A stretch of 64,000 nt of DNA, taken from NCBI GenBank assembly GCA_030762175.1, contig CM060833.1, positions 157,167,501-157,231,500 on the forward strand. Direction: 5' to 3'. The notes under the pieces were generated by a model. The model did no database searches. It was given only the letters and a program-made list of their open reading frames with translations, and was not told the origin of the DNA. The position numbers and the translations under genes were made by a program. The DNA is from Metallyticus violacea. Its lineage: Eukaryota; Arthropoda; Insecta; Mantodea; Metallyticidae. Positions 1 to 10,796 of this stretch are shown one piece after another; position 1 is the first letter of the stretch, and every line of letters starts with the position of its first letter.

Positions 1-470
1 TCCATTGATTCTGTTTTAGACAAGGGATCACAGTAGAGAACCACAGTTTCATCTCCTGTAACAATGATTTGCAGAACTTCTCTCCGTCCCCACGGCAGAG
101 CTCCAAAAATGGCTGACAGCAGATGACTCGTTGCTCTTTTTGGACTGAGGAAAGAAGTCTAGATATCCATCTTGCACTAACAATTCGAAGGACTGTTGTT
201 TTAGAAAGGCCCAACCTGACTACTATTTCTGTAACTTTAAACCGCCGGTCTTCCATTATTTCTCCTTCCACAAGAGCGATGTTTTCAGCAGTGAACACCT
301 CCAAGGGCCGACCTTCACGCTCTTCGTCTTCAATGCTTTCTCGGCCCATTCTTTTACGGTAGAATATGAGGCGGATGCTTCCCCATATACACCATCCATT
401 CGCTTTTTTTAATTTCATTTGGAGTAAGTCCTTCCTTTGTGAAGAACTTAAAACAGCTCGAAACTCCCAT
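1..470 (-). pseudogene. mariner-type transposase relic, truncated by window start
   Basis: Reading the minus strand across several frames gives mariner landmarks in order: an N-terminal helix-turn-helix stretch (FFTKEGLTPNEIKKRMDGVYG), a linker of the type RMGRESIEDEEREGRP, a second helix region (VRLGLSKTTVLRIV), a segment like RLLSSVQKEQRV, and the catalytic-domain start VTGDETVVLYCDP. The TGDE-T motif carries the first catalytic aspartate of the DD34D family. At least two frameshifts separate these pieces, so this is a dead copy. The C-terminal half would lie beyond base 1. Family assignment comes from motif order seen by eye. Confidence 0.75.
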
Positions 471-1881
471 TCTGAACATGTCACAATCTTCTACACATAG
501 CCTTCTTTGTACAACTATATGTGAACAACAGAACACAGCAGAGCGTGAGTTACAGTTGCAGATAAGGCATGACATCAGATAGGGTTTTGTGAAGGCGATA
601 ATCCTTATTGGCGAGGCCGGAAACTTATTGGCATACTCTCGTACTGGAACTGTTTTCTTCCTTTTCGCTTTCTCAATGCTCATACTCTGCGCTTAATTGA
701 AGTAAAATGAATACTTTTAACAGAAAGTTATTTTGGTCTGGATTAAAGATGTCACATGATGATGAAACTGGGTGATTCCGCTGTAGCACAGTTCAGCGAC
801 TTTGCATTCTTTCTTTCCTGTAACTTTTGCATTTGAAGGGAAACTGGAAGTTCGTGATTGCATTTAATATTTGTTGGTTGTTTTCATTTTTGTTGTTTCG
901 CTTCTCAAGAAGGACGGCACCATTCTTGTCTCTACATCTCCTGTCATCCGAATATTATTTTACCTGCACAGCATTTCATAGTCGCTGGAATCACCATCCA
1001 TTCTTATTTAACTTGAATTATTTCTTCTCGCTCAAACACGACTGCACTAAAGTCAAACTTACAGACTGGGTTGATAACCGGACTGCGTACTGTTTTTGGC
1101 GTACCTTCCCGTCCTAGGACTTAAACCCAGTGTAGGATCAAATATGCAGGATGTTTTGTGGATGATGATGATATCTAACATGACCGTGGAAGTCACGTGC
1201 AGCAGCTGCCGATGACAATAAAGTCTGGTTGCGGGATTATAAGCACCCAATCAAAGAAAAAATATTGTTACAATAATTAATAACATAGTATAAACTACAT
1301 GCGCTTCTATTATTGCAAAAACACGATATGAAACGAAAGTAAAGAAGAATTTATTGCATTTGCCGACTTTCGCTTGAACTCTCAGATTGCATATGTCGGG
1401 TTTTATTAAAATCCGTGAATTTGCCTGCTTCTGTACATGATATTTGTCGATTTTTGCTAAAATTTGATCCACAGCAGGACATGGGTGGTCAAAATTGTGT
1501 CGTTACGATGTATAACTGAATTGCGAAAAATTTTGCATTGATCATTTTAAAAGTAAACGCTCAACATTTCTCTCTTAGGTACATATGCATTTATCAACTT
1601 GAAAAAAACCGAATAAATCATCCTGTAATCCTCCAAAGCGTAAATTTTGTTTCAATATATCTTACTAGAGAAGTTTATTTATAACAGTAAGATCTAATAC
1701 GGGAGAAAGTATTAAATTCTGCTAACATCTGTCTAAAAAAAAAAAAAATTAAATGAACTCGTTTCTTGAAAAGCCTAACATTCTGCATTTATAGAGTTTT
1801 GAAAAAATACTCCTTAATATGGTTCAACGGTTCTTAACAAATGGGTTGCTTATATAATCCACTCACAATCTGATGATAACG

Positions 1882-1933
<52 letters not shown>

Positions 1934-2258
1934 GGGAAAACATCCAATATGACAACATGGTGTTTTGAGATAATCACAAGTAATTATTTTGTGCTTTTCT
2001 AACATTAAATTGAGAAACTGAGTGTAAATAATAAATTAGATTAAGAAAAGCTTTTTTTTTAATTTGTTTTCATGCTTACCATGTCAATATACTTTGTATA
2101 TCACAAGTAAGCATTTACTTTTAATAATGTATATAGCTCTTAATTTATTTTATTTATTAAATTTTTTATAGTTGTCGTACTGATATTCAAGAATCCCACA
2201 GATGCAAACTTCTTTGTCAGTAACATGCCTTTTTGTAAAAATGAAATAGTCACTACAG
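471..2258. other. non-coding stretch upstream of the first exon
   Basis: AT-rich sequence with short accidental ORFs only. It holds an ATT microsatellite at 1882-1934 and otherwise no gene, RNA or recognisable element. It may be the last intron of the gene ending at 2939. Confidence 0.5.
1882..1934. repeat. (ATT)n microsatellite
   Basis: About 17 uninterrupted ATT units. Confidence 0.95.
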
Positions 2259-2939
2259 GGAGTGGTATGTGTTGCAGGAAGCCTGGTGCTGGAGGGTTAC
2301 CAGGAGGAGGACGTGATATTGGCTTGCACCCTTCCCGCGGATCACTTCAAGTCGGGACCTCCCAAATTGCTGGAGATGGATGCAGACTCGCGCTTCCTGC
2401 TCTCTAGACCGCTCTTCCATCAGGAGGTTGAATCGCGGTTGTTCAAGTCGCCGTTGTTGCAGACAGCGCTCGCTTTCTGCAGAGATAGGGGCGACCTCTG
2501 GCGGCGACAGATCAAAGTAACTCACCACATCTTTCCTTCGCAACCTAAGTCAATGACCCAGCAGCAACGACAGCAAACACCGCCGCCGCAACCACCGCCA
2601 AGCAAGCCCAAGAGTAAGTCGAGACGAACGACTAAGAAATCTTCGTCCTTCACATACATGCCGTCATCCAGGACGGCTGAAGCCCAAGAGGCGCCTAGGA
2701 ATCTGCAGAACTTGACCTCTTCTGAGGAGGTGCCTTATGGACATGTGGCAGACGCTTTGGGTGACATTGACAAGTACGAAGAGGAAAACGTATATGCGGA
2801 AATCTGCGACTTCTACTGCAGTAGGGAGGACTATTACTATGCTCAGCTGGAGGGTGGCAGTGATGGTACCTTTTCCAATACAATGTCCTCCTCCAACCCC
2901 TCCAGTCCTGATGAGTCCAACTATGACACTGTCTGCTGA
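2259..2939 (+). CDS. terminal exon of an unrecognised gene with a tyrosine-rich tail
   Basis: This open frame of about 226 codons has no credible ATG start and sits behind possible splice acceptors (CACTACAG at 2258 or TTGCAG at 2277, both in frame). An in-frame TAG at 2247 limits it upstream. It therefore reads as the last coding exon of a gene whose other exons lie left of the window. Codon use and GC content stand out from the AT-rich surroundings. The protein starts with a compact region (EGYQEEDVILACTLP ... LWRRQIKVTH), then a Pro/Gln/Ser/Lys-rich low-complexity linker (QTPPPQPPPSKPKSKSRR), then an acidic tail with tyrosines in SH2-ligand-like contexts: VPYGHV, NVYAEI, YYYAQL and SNYDTV near the C-terminus. 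Two of these (VxYxxV, SxYxxV) fit an ITIM-like pattern. That suggests an adaptor or signalling protein, but I do not recognise the family. Confidence 0.7.
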   Translation, partial: GVVCVAGSLVLEGYQEEDVILACTLPADHFKSGPPKLLEMDADSRFLLSRPLFHQEVESRLFKSPLLQTALAFCRDRGDLWRRQIKVTHHIFPSQPKSMTQQQRQQTPPPQPPPSKPKSKSRRTTKKSSSFTYMPSSRTAEAQEAPRNLQNLTSSEEVPYGHVADALGDIDKYEEENVYAEICDFYCSREDYYYAQLEGGSDGTFSNTMSSSNPSSPDESNYDTVC

Positions 2940-3929
2940 CAATGGTGCTACATTGTGGACAAAGTACTGGCTCTTACCAGTGCAACCTTATATTCTGGTA
3001 TGTTTTGGCAAGAGTATCTTACATTGGTGCTCTCTTATGAACTTGAGGAGCTGATGGTGCATTTACATCCTATTAAATCATTTGATGAATATAAGAAGAG
3101 CACTGGAGTGTTAGGAATCAGTTGCAAGACTAATTTGTATATTACCCTATTTTTTAGTGAGACCTGTTACAGTATCAGAGTTTTCAAGAATTGTGAATTT
3201 TCTTTCATTCCATCCCTTCAGTTCTGTAAACCAAAACAAATGAAATTTCCAGAGTTTCCTGCAAGAATATTTGGTGACATTCATTACAGCAAATGTAAGA
3301 TCTTTAATTGCAATATTTTGTGAAAAAATTATCCTTTTTTATTGTACAGATAAGCAACAGGCATGTAAAATTGTAAGCATATAAAATAAGCCTAGAAATC
3401 TACTATCACCTATTTCCTCCTCTGGCCTGCTTTGCTTAGTATGAACAATGAAACCAATTTTGCTGGAATATGAGAAGCATATTCCAGACAAAATTAAACT
3501 TAACTGGTCCTACAATCTGAGAGACCATGAGCACCCATCACATGGAGAGTAAGTGATTATTTCTAGAAGAATGCTTCATATTTATATTTGCATTTTACAT
3601 GGTCAGACAGGAAAGCCAATGAAAAAAAATAAATAAAACAAATGAAATAAGTCATTTGCAGCATGTGCTTTTAAAAATGTGACAAGCTATTTACACATCA
3701 ACCTATTTCGAAGTAATATGGTATGATTCTCAAGTATTTTTATTAATTTACTCATTCATAATTTAAAGGGATATTTTATAACATCTATGAAATAAATTTC
3801 AGAGCTAAGAAATATATTTCAGAGCTAATCACAAACACAGCGCTTCTTGCATAGATGATGCTGATGCATTAAAAACCCTTACTGCTCTGTAAAGTATGTA
3901 ATTGATAGTAAAATAGATTAATTGTACAA
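2940..3929 (+). other. probable 3' UTR and flank of the gene ending at 2939
   Basis: AT-rich non-coding sequence after the TGA at 2937-2939. AATAAA-like signals lie near 3628-3640. The transcript end cannot be fixed from sequence. A transposase relic begins about 3930 on the other strand. Confidence 0.5.
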
Positions 3930-4490
3930 AATGATTCGTTTGCTATAAGACCCTAGAAATTGTAAATATCTTTTTAACACCATGCATAGATTTAGAACAT
4001 ACATAAATGATAACACACCTTGATTAATGAAAAACATGTTCATACTGCCAGAGGTGCTAAAAATGTTGCCAATGTCACTGCTGAATGCAATATTGAAAAT
4101 TTGAAAAAGTGACTTACAGGACATTCTTACTGATTGCAGTGACTTCAAGTCAAATGTTAATATTCATTTCCTGTATAGTGCAAGATTTGTTGATAAGACT
4201 TTTCCTTTTGTGGCTCTCTGCTATAAAAGTCAACTGGTCAGGAGATCTTGGTGGCCACAGATCCTTTGAAATTACCCAGTTTCCAAAAAGCTTTGGATTT
4301 CAATCATGCTTTTATGTAAAGTATGGTATGTATCGCTGCCATACATTACTGCCAGTAGCTATTTTAGAGCTCATAGTCATCATTCTGATTCACAAATTCA
4401 TTGAAGATTTTTGGAAAAAAATTGGATCCACAATGCAGCATTTGGGCATTGCACACTATCCAAGAGTAATGTACCACATGAGATAGTTCT
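3930..4490 (-). pseudogene. IS630/mariner-type DDE transposase relic, C-terminal part
   Basis: The minus strand encodes ISKDLWPPRSPDQLTF, matching the conserved WPPRSPDLTP-DFFLWG block of DDE-superfamily endonucleases. A decayed downstream segment (EVTAISKNVL...FSNFQ...HFQHL) resembles the usual C-terminal end with its G-HFQHL finish. Stop codons and frame changes interrupt it. A 125-codon plus-strand ORF over the same bases is its shadow. Confidence 0.65.
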
Positions 4491-6069
4491 GATGTCCATA
4501 TGCATGTATTCTGGGAGATGACAAAATTATTTAGATGAAATCATGCTTCATCTGTAAACTATGTAATGTCTAGCAGATGGTCTCATTCACTTATGCTACT
4601 CTCTTCTATACATATGGCAAACTCAGTTCCTGTACAGCAGTAACATGGTAAGCCTTCAACTTTGCCTTCTTTGGTGCTCTCTGCAGGTTCAATCAGACAA
4701 GCCAGTTTCCTGAGCAATTGACATTGTTTTAATGAACCTATCTAACAATAACTGTGAATGATGAACATACATTTTGCTATTGTGTACCCCATTCTCCTTC
4801 ATTAATTAGTTTTGTACAATTAAGCAAAGAATAAAACTAAACTATACTGTAACTTTGTATCTGACAAGTAGCCTATAATTCCTATGCAACCATGTTCAGT
4901 AATATCTATCAAGTGCAACATGCAACAGAGTAGTAATTCGATTTGCTGAGTGGAAAGTGTAGTACACTACAATTAACAGCCTTAAGGTCACAGATTACCA
5001 CTCCTTTTCTTAATTTTTTAATATGTTGAGGAGTTTTACTTGTTTTAATATTGAGCTAAAATAATTTTGTTTTCCAAGTCTTTAGTGAAAGAATCACTCT
5101 GTACTATAACTTAGCATTACCATATATTAAGGATCATCTGTTTAACTATTTGAGTGTCACTAGCTAACTGAGAACATATAAGATAAATACTAAATGATAT
5201 CATGTTTCTGGGGCAACAGTGTCACATGATGAATTCTTGAAGAGCTCCTGTAGCTTTGTGCCAAGAGGACTGAAGAGCCTCTGTCCGTTCAACTTCCAAG
5301 CAGCTAGAATAGCCGTTTGTTAGGATTTTGATAGACACACTAAATAAGAAGATTCTAAGAAAATATTATTTCAAAATTTAATATCTCAAGAGCTTCCACA
5401 TAACTCTTAAAGTTGTTGGATTCCATTCTTTGCTTTAAATCTGATATACTTCATATGTGATAAATTATGCTTAAAATGAAAATAAGTGACCTTTTTTGAC
5501 ATTTGCAAAGTTGGTGAGCTGTCATAGAATTTGTGACTAAATGTGAAAATAATTGTATACAAGCAGAGCACTTGCAGGATTGAATAAGAAATTATGGAGG
5601 GGGGAAAAATGTGCTTATTCCCTCTCCTTCCTAAAAGAAAACTTGCTCTCTAATTATGGATTAGCAACAGTCACCTCAATCTCTCGCTCTCTTTCTCTCT
5701 GTCTGTACAGAAATTTGGTGCATCTCACTATGCTTTCATGAAATGTGCTCATTAAATTTGTATATTAACAAACTTTTATATTTTGTACTAATAAACTTTT
5801 ATGTATATAAAAAATAAAAATTACATATGACTTATGGCTATGATATTTTTTTTTCAACTTTGAAATCACCAGTTATTGTTTTTTACTTAATCCTCTGAAG
5901 TTAGATTAATAGAGTGGTAAAAGGTCTATCTCACTTCATTTATTCTTCAAGCAGAAAAATGCTGGAGGGAGATTGTAGGGGCTTGTTCAAGCCTTTTGTT
6001 AATTATTTATATTAGTTCCAAGCTCTTTGTTAAAACAACTTCTGAGGAAAAATAATTAAGTAAACATAT
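4491..6069. other. non-coding, AT-rich
   Basis: No gene or recognised element. AATAAA-like signals occur near 4830 and 5780-5815. A short CT-rich run lies around 5680-5705. Confidence 0.4.
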
Positions 6070-6268
6070 ATCCTACAAAAATATATTGAACATGCTCACA
6101 CTAACTCCACTTACATGATACTAAGACATGTTTCGGTGGCAATTGCTCCCAAGTATCAGCTGTTGACCAAAGTTGTGTTAAGTGGAATTAGTGTTAATAT
6201 GTTTAATACATTATTGTAGGAGTATTACCTCTCCATTGTCTACAGCTTCATAAGTATAATTTATTTAT
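6070..6268 (+). mobile_element. short palindromic PLE-like element, family E
   Basis: Imperfect inverted arms (about 6086-6120 against 6172-6206) flank a decayed hammerhead motif. An asymmetric tail follows (about 6222-6268) containing CTCCATTGTCTACAGCTTC, close to the family A tail. The unit is bounded by an 11-bp direct repeat AGTAAACATAT at 6059-6069 and 6269-6279. No coding capacity. Confidence 0.7.
6125..6168 (-). ncRNA. decayed hammerhead ribozyme motif (family E)
   Basis: The minus strand reads CTGATAC, then an imperfect GC-rich hairpin, then GAAAC-AT-G-TC. The 3' half matches the template shared by the other copies, while the CUGANGA box is altered at its last two bases. Probably inactive. 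Confidence 0.45.
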
Positions 6269-6483
6269 AGTAAACATATTTTGCTAATTTAATCATCTCT
6301 TATTTTACATTCTACTAAAGTGACTGATTGAAAATAGCAGCAGCAGTGACTATTGGAGACTTTAGCATATAAATAATATTAGCAACTGCTGTCATCTTAT
6401 TTTGATTTAAAGTAAAACCATTAAAAATCATGTCATCACATTAAAACTCTCTTGAAGTTTCACAAACACACTTATAAAAATAA

Positions 6484-6530
6484 TTTTGGGACATGTTTCG
6501 TGAGGTAAATTCCTCACATTGTCAACCAAT
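6484..6530 (-). ncRNA. hammerhead ribozyme variant, family B left arm
   Basis: Minus strand, in order: stem I strand TTGG, core TTGACAA, an extra T, stem II GTGAGG/CCTCAC, GAAAC-AT-G-TC, then CCAA closing stem I. The layout is that of a type I hammerhead with a tiny stem III. The core differs from CUGANGA at two positions, C3 to U and G8 to A, which would keep a 3-8 base pair. Confidence 0.7.
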
Positions 6531-6846
6531 CAACGACTGAAGAGTCAATTTCGGTAAGGTATGTGTGTGGCTATGTTCACTCTGGTGGTCTGTTAATGAA
6601 CTTAAACAATATTTTGTCTGCTTCTGGCATATCAAAATTCATAAGTCATAAGTCTAACTCAAATCTACATAAAAATATGAATACAAACTTATTAATTTTG
6701 ATATAAATCTACATAAAATATGAATACAAACTTATGAATTTTGATATACCGGAAACAGATAACATATTTTATAAGTTCATTAACAGACCACCAGAGCAAA
6801 CATAGTCACACACATAACTTACCGAAATTGACTTGTCAGTCATCGA

Positions 6847-6889
6847 TTGGTTGACAATGTGAGCAATTTATGAAACATGTCCCAAAATT
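6847..6889 (+). ncRNA. hammerhead ribozyme variant, family B right arm, stem II decayed
   Basis: Same order as the left-arm copy (TTGG, TTGACAA, GAAAC-AT-G-TC, CCAA), but stem II has two changes (GTGAGC/TTATGA region) that break pairing. Likely inactive. Confidence 0.6.
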
Positions 6890-7994
6890 ACTTTTATGTG
6901 TGTTTGTGAAACTTCAAGAGAGTTTTAATGTGATGACATGATTTTTAGTGGTTTTACTTTAAATGATAAGAATAACGAGAGTTTCACGTGTGGATTCCTA
7001 CATTCCATAAACATATTACAACTGCAGTCATATTTGAATTCATGTTCATTATGAATATCATTCAGTTGTGAGGCTATTGTAGTGTTCTGTTGTCATCATT
7101 AATGCTTGCATTAATTTTTTCAGTATCATTTCAATTCAATTCAATTCATTAAACTATTCATGGAAGTTACAGGCCCTGTTGGATATTGTCAATTTCTACA
7201 GTTTGAATTTGTACATAATTATATACGTACAATCTCATTTTACAGAACGTTAGCTATAAATCATTAAAACAATACAAACTTTTTATATCAGATAACATTT
7301 CAATTTGTATTTGAACTGTTTATCCCCTTGCAATTGTTTAATATGATTTAGTAGTCTTGTATATTTGGATCTACGTTCATCATTTTCATATTTATTCTTG
7401 GCCTATAATTAATTTCTGGCATTATGTTAATGGTAATTGTTTTTATGCAGTAGATTATATTGTTTTATATACATATAATAAATAGAGAGTAAGTATGTTA
7501 TTTTCAATAAAACCCCTGCATAGGACTCTGTGCACTTTATGTTCTGGATTGTCCTAATTCATTTTTGCAGTATTAATACTCTTTCAAAACATATCTTTGC
7601 ACAACTACCCAAAATTTCAGTATCATAATACATCTGTGATCAAATAACTCCATTATAAATCATTTTCAGTAACTGCTTCTCACCCATGGATTTGAAATAT
7701 CTCAGTTCATAAATTACTTTACTAATTTTATTACATATGTATTTAATGTGATCTGACCAAGACAATGTGTTATTTAGATTAATCCTAAAAATTTATGTCT
7801 GAATCTGATATGTGGTGAGTATTTATGAGTAACTTAAGATCTACATGTGTTTTGTTTGATGAGCATATATATAATAGTTTTGTTTTATCCATATTGCATT
7901 TGAAATTATTTGCACTGAAATAGTTTAGTAAATAATTTATATCATTGTATGATTCATTGAAGTACTCTTAATGCTTCACTTACTTTTCATAATG

Positions 7995-8037
7995 TATGGA
8001 ACCGGTTTCAAGAACATTTAGTTCTCATCTTCAGTCA
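7995..8037 (-). ncRNA. hammerhead ribozyme, family D copy 1 left arm
   Basis: Minus strand: CTGAAGA core, extra T, stem II GAGAAC/GTTCTT (one G-U), GAAAC-CG-G-TT. The conserved core residues are intact, but stem I is weak, so in-cis activity is uncertain. Confidence 0.65.
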
Positions 8038-8131
8038 GGCTAAAGCATAAACTACAAGTTTATCACACTGCCACCAGAGCAGAATACACATTCCCAAAGC
8101 TTGACGAATGATCTGACATTTGAACTTTAGC

Positions 8132-8176
8132 CTGGCTAAAAATGAGAACTAAATGTTCTTGAAACCGGTTCCATAC
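8132..8176 (+). ncRNA. decayed hammerhead motif, family D copy 1 right arm
   Basis: Same stem II and GAAAC-CG-G-TT as the left arm, but the core reads CTAAAAA, losing invariant G residues. Stem I TGG/CCA is kept. Confidence 0.5.
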
Positions 8177-8704
8177 ATTATGACAAGTAAGTGAAGCATT
8201 AAGAGCGTGTAGTTCAACTAAATAATACAATGATATCAATTATATGGTTAGCTTCACTGTGCAAGTCCCAATTTATATTTTAATTAGTTTAGTAAGTTGA
8301 TCATTTACCTTATTCAAATTTAGTTTTAATATTTAATTGTTTTTTTACTGCTTATAGCTGTAGTGTCATCTACATATATTGTTACTGTATTATTTGGCAT
8401 AGATGGAATGTAATTTGCATACATGATAAATTATAATAGACCTAGAACTCTTCCTTGTGGGATTCTATATTTAGCCATATTTTAACCTTTTTATAGTCTT
8501 GATTTGTAAGATATTAAATTATTTCCTTTTTGAAAGTCAATTTTTATATTTTAAATAAGATGAAATTATGGTTTTAGCTATTCCTCTTATTCCATAATGT
8601 TCCAGCTTATGGATTAATGATTTATACAGTCAAATGCTTTAGATAGGTAAAAAAATAGTACATAAATTTTTTAATTTGATTTTAAATTTAGTAGAACTTT
8701 ATGT

Positions 8705-8903
8705 GTTTACGGAATGTCGGAATCCACACAGTGAAACTTTTGTTAATCTTATTTTGATAACATCGTCGTTTTGGTTGACAATGTGAGGAATGTACCTCAC
8801 GAAACATGTACCAAAATTACTTTTATAAGTGTGTTTATGAAACTTAAAGAGAGTTTTAATTTGACAACATGATTTTTAGTGTTTTACTTTAAATCAAAAT
8901 AAG
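8705..8903 (-). mobile_element. PLE-derived element, family B copy 2, one arm deleted
   Basis: The inverted family B tail (8705-8741) is followed by a remnant of one arm and a complete other arm ending in TTTTACTTTAAATCAAAA-type sequence. Perfect 12-bp target duplications AGAACTTTATGT at 8693-8704 and 8904-8915 lie within the LINE reverse transcriptase region, so this copy inserted after the LINE. Confidence 0.85.
8769..8816 (+). ncRNA. best-preserved family B hammerhead variant
   Basis: Six-bp stem I TTTTGG (8769-8774)/CCAAAA (8811-8816), core TTGACAA (8775-8781), extra T, six-bp stem II GTGAGG (8783-8788)/CCTCAC (8795-8800) with loop AATGTA, GAAA at 8801-8804, C-AT-G stem III, and cleavage-site triplet GTA. 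All helices are intact; only core positions 3 and 8 differ from CUGANGA. Confidence 0.75.
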
Positions 8904-9198
8904 AGAACTTTATGTATTAATTCTAATATTGCTGTAATTAAAAAATAGAACTTTTCTTTGAAGTGGTGTTAGTCTGCTAGATAAAATTGAATGTCACAAT
9001 TCTGCCACAAAGAGGCAAAGTTTGTTAATTATTTTAAAGGAAAACCACAGATAAAAGGTGAAGATAATGGTAAAAATTTAAGAAATACATTTGAGTATAA
9101 TTAAATTGTTAAGTACAAAGACACAGTATCCTCTTATATAATGAGACAGTGCATGAACAAAGTACTAGGTATGCCAACTCACTTGTCTGGCATTTCAG

Positions 9199-9380
9199 TT
9201 TCACACTTTATGCAGAGGGCAGAAACATTATTCATTTACAATTGCACCAAAGAGTCAGAAGTCTACATTGTGCTAGATGATGAAAGTGAAGATGAGGATC
9301 AGCAGGACAATGGATCAATGACAGAATTAATGGCAGAGGAAACTGGAGAACCTGGAGAAAATCTGCCTAGATGTTGCTAG
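9199..9380 (+). CDS. possible short terminal exon, acidic
   Basis: A good-looking acceptor (TGGCATTTCAG at 9198) opens a frame encoding an acidic stretch (YIVLDDESEDEDQQDNGSM) that stops at 9380, with CAAATAAAG about 50 bases downstream as a possible poly(A) signal. No matching upstream exon is visible and the family is not recognised. It could be an alternative last exon of the upstream gene, part of a transposon, or chance. Confidence 0.25.
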
Positions 9381-10110
9381 GTATGATACATGTTCTACAT
9401 ATGGTGGAATCAAATCTGGACCGCATCAAATAAAGAAAATTAATTTTGTCACCTACACAGCACTTTATTTATGTTTATTATTTCATACATTAAGCATGTG
9501 ATCTTGCACAGATAGTACTCCATGGAACTCCAGAGTAGATAGTTGGCAAACATTATACCTATTAACACTTCTGATAGTTTGCAGCATACCTGTAAGTTTT
9601 TAAGGTAGTGCAGATGATAAGCTGGTTAATATTTACTTCATGCCCAAATGTATAAATCTATTCAGAGGGGAAATAAAAAAAAAATCAGATCTGCCAATTC
9701 CGTCTTGAATCGGTTTCACTGTAATGCAATGTAACATAAATAGTTTATTTTAAAAATTTAATAATTATAGTACTTACAACTCAATCTAACTGTGATGGAA
9801 ATTCCTAAGGCTCTGTGTAATTGTTCTATGTTTAGACCTGTTAACTAGAGCTAATTTTGTCCTTTTGCACCACCAATTGCAATTCAAGTTAAGAGATCCA
9901 CATTTTCTATGCTGAAAAATTGGCCTATAGCTCATATCTGAAATTAAATATGAGACATTAAATGCTGTAACATTTATAACCCAACAGTAAAATAACAAAC
10001 TTGATTTTTAAGATATCTTAACATGTCAAATGTAAACATTTTAATAAAAGTTTTGAATATCATAATGTAAATCCTGCTCTAAATAATGCTCATCAGCAAT
10101 AAAGTTGTTG
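9381..10110. other. non-coding, AT-rich
   Basis: No gene or recognised repeat beyond the candidate poly(A) signal near 9429. Confidence 0.4.
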
Positions 10111-10111
10111 T

Positions 10112-10388
10112 CACTTCTCATAATACTCAAAACACTAGCCTCCTAAACCCAAGATCGCAAATTTAATCCCAGCCAGGCTCGATGTATATTTTCGGGCGTA
10201 AATTCCTAAGTATGTCTTCCTTCGGAAAATAGTAAAGCCGTGCGTCCCATGTCGTGGATTTGTGGCATGTAAAAGAACCTCAAGCTTGAAAGAAGAGGTT
10301 CTGAGCAAAATTCATTCGCCGTTTCACGCCTTGAACTGAATGAGACGCTGATGACCTGAGATGTTAAACAGCGTCCTAAATAAAACAA
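10112..10388 (+). mobile_element. tRNA-derived SINE, family 1
   Basis: Shares with the 13.58 kb copy the segments CCTAAACCCAAG, TTTTCGGGCGTAAA, TAAAGCCGTG-GTCCCATGTCGT, GGCATGTAAAAGAACCT and the 3' end GAGACGCTGATGACC...GATGTTAAA. Box A is largely lost in this copy. Confidence 0.75.
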
Positions 10389-10655
10389 ATCAACAAAAAT
10401 TAACTCGTTTATGCATTAGGTTTTTAAAAAGAAATCCGCTTTTGCGACACACGAATACAAATATATTGAATAAGCGAATTTTTATGTTTATCCAGTTTAA
10501 TTTAGTGCATAATCAAACAAAATCAACAATATTTGCATACCTCGTGTGTTCATTTAAGTTCATGACTATCGAAATATTATGAAAAGAAATGAAAGTGGTG
10601 TAATACATATATGTATCTTATTTCTATAATTATGTATTGTAAATGAATACAGCAT

Positions 10656-10796
10656 AATGAACCGGGACCTACGGCTTTACTTCCATTCCGAAGGAAACCA
10701 TGCTTAGGAGTTTTACGCCCTAAAAATTCCATGGAACCTGGCCGGGTTTGTATCCACGAGCTTGGGTTTAGTAGGCAAGTATGGTTACCATCTGAA
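10656..10796 (-). mobile_element. tRNA-derived SINE, family 1, 5' half
   Basis: Minus strand begins GATGGTAACCATACTTGCCTACTAAA-like (tRNA head) and runs through the GGGCGTAAAACTCC and GAAGTAAAGCCGTAGG blocks. It sits about 170 bp upstream of the DDX24 start codon, inverted relative to the copy at 10112. Confidence 0.75.

Larger units (their letters stand above)
6396..7018 (+). mobile_element. palindromic PLE-derived element, family B copy 1
   Basis: Two inverted arms of about 280 bp meet near 6680. Each arm is the 3' end of a PLE; the minus strand of the left arm encodes NFDMPEADKILFKFINRPPE-like sequence, the typical last block before the PLE stop. Each arm has a hammerhead motif. The tail at about 6965-7018 is related to the family D tail. 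Flanking direct repeats CAACTGC(T/A)GTCAT at 6383-6395 and 7019-7031 differ at one base, showing that the palindrome plus tail inserted as one unit. Confidence 0.85.
7932..8284 (+). mobile_element. palindromic PLE-derived element, family D copy 1
   Basis: Inverted arms (ATTGTATGATT...CTTAATGCTTCACTTAC against its complement) flank a short centre. The 45-base tail ends in ACATTTTAATT-like sequence. It is bounded by perfect 11-bp repeats TAGTTTAGTAA at 7921-7931 and 8285-8295, inside the LINE fragment. Each arm holds a hammerhead motif. Confidence 0.85.
7100..9000 (-). mobile_element. non-LTR retrotransposon fragment (jockey-like reverse transcriptase), interrupted twice
   Basis: The minus strand encodes in order AILELIHKVLLNLKS, FFYLSKAFDCINH, EHYGIRG, IPQGRVLGLL-FIMYANYIPS and VTIYVDDTTA, which are RT domains of a jockey-type LINE: the SKAFD block, the PQG-LGP block and the (F/Y)xDD catalytic block. 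Stop codons and frameshifts are present. A repeated ATTGA-type tail near 7133-7150 fits the 3' end. The fragment is split by a family D PLE at 7932-8284 and a family B PLE at 8705-8903; removing each and one copy of its target duplication restores colinearity. Confidence 0.8.

Noticed and set aside
4109..4486. 125-codon plus-strand ORF
   Set aside because: It is the antisense shadow of the DDE transposase relic that reads sensibly on the minus strand.
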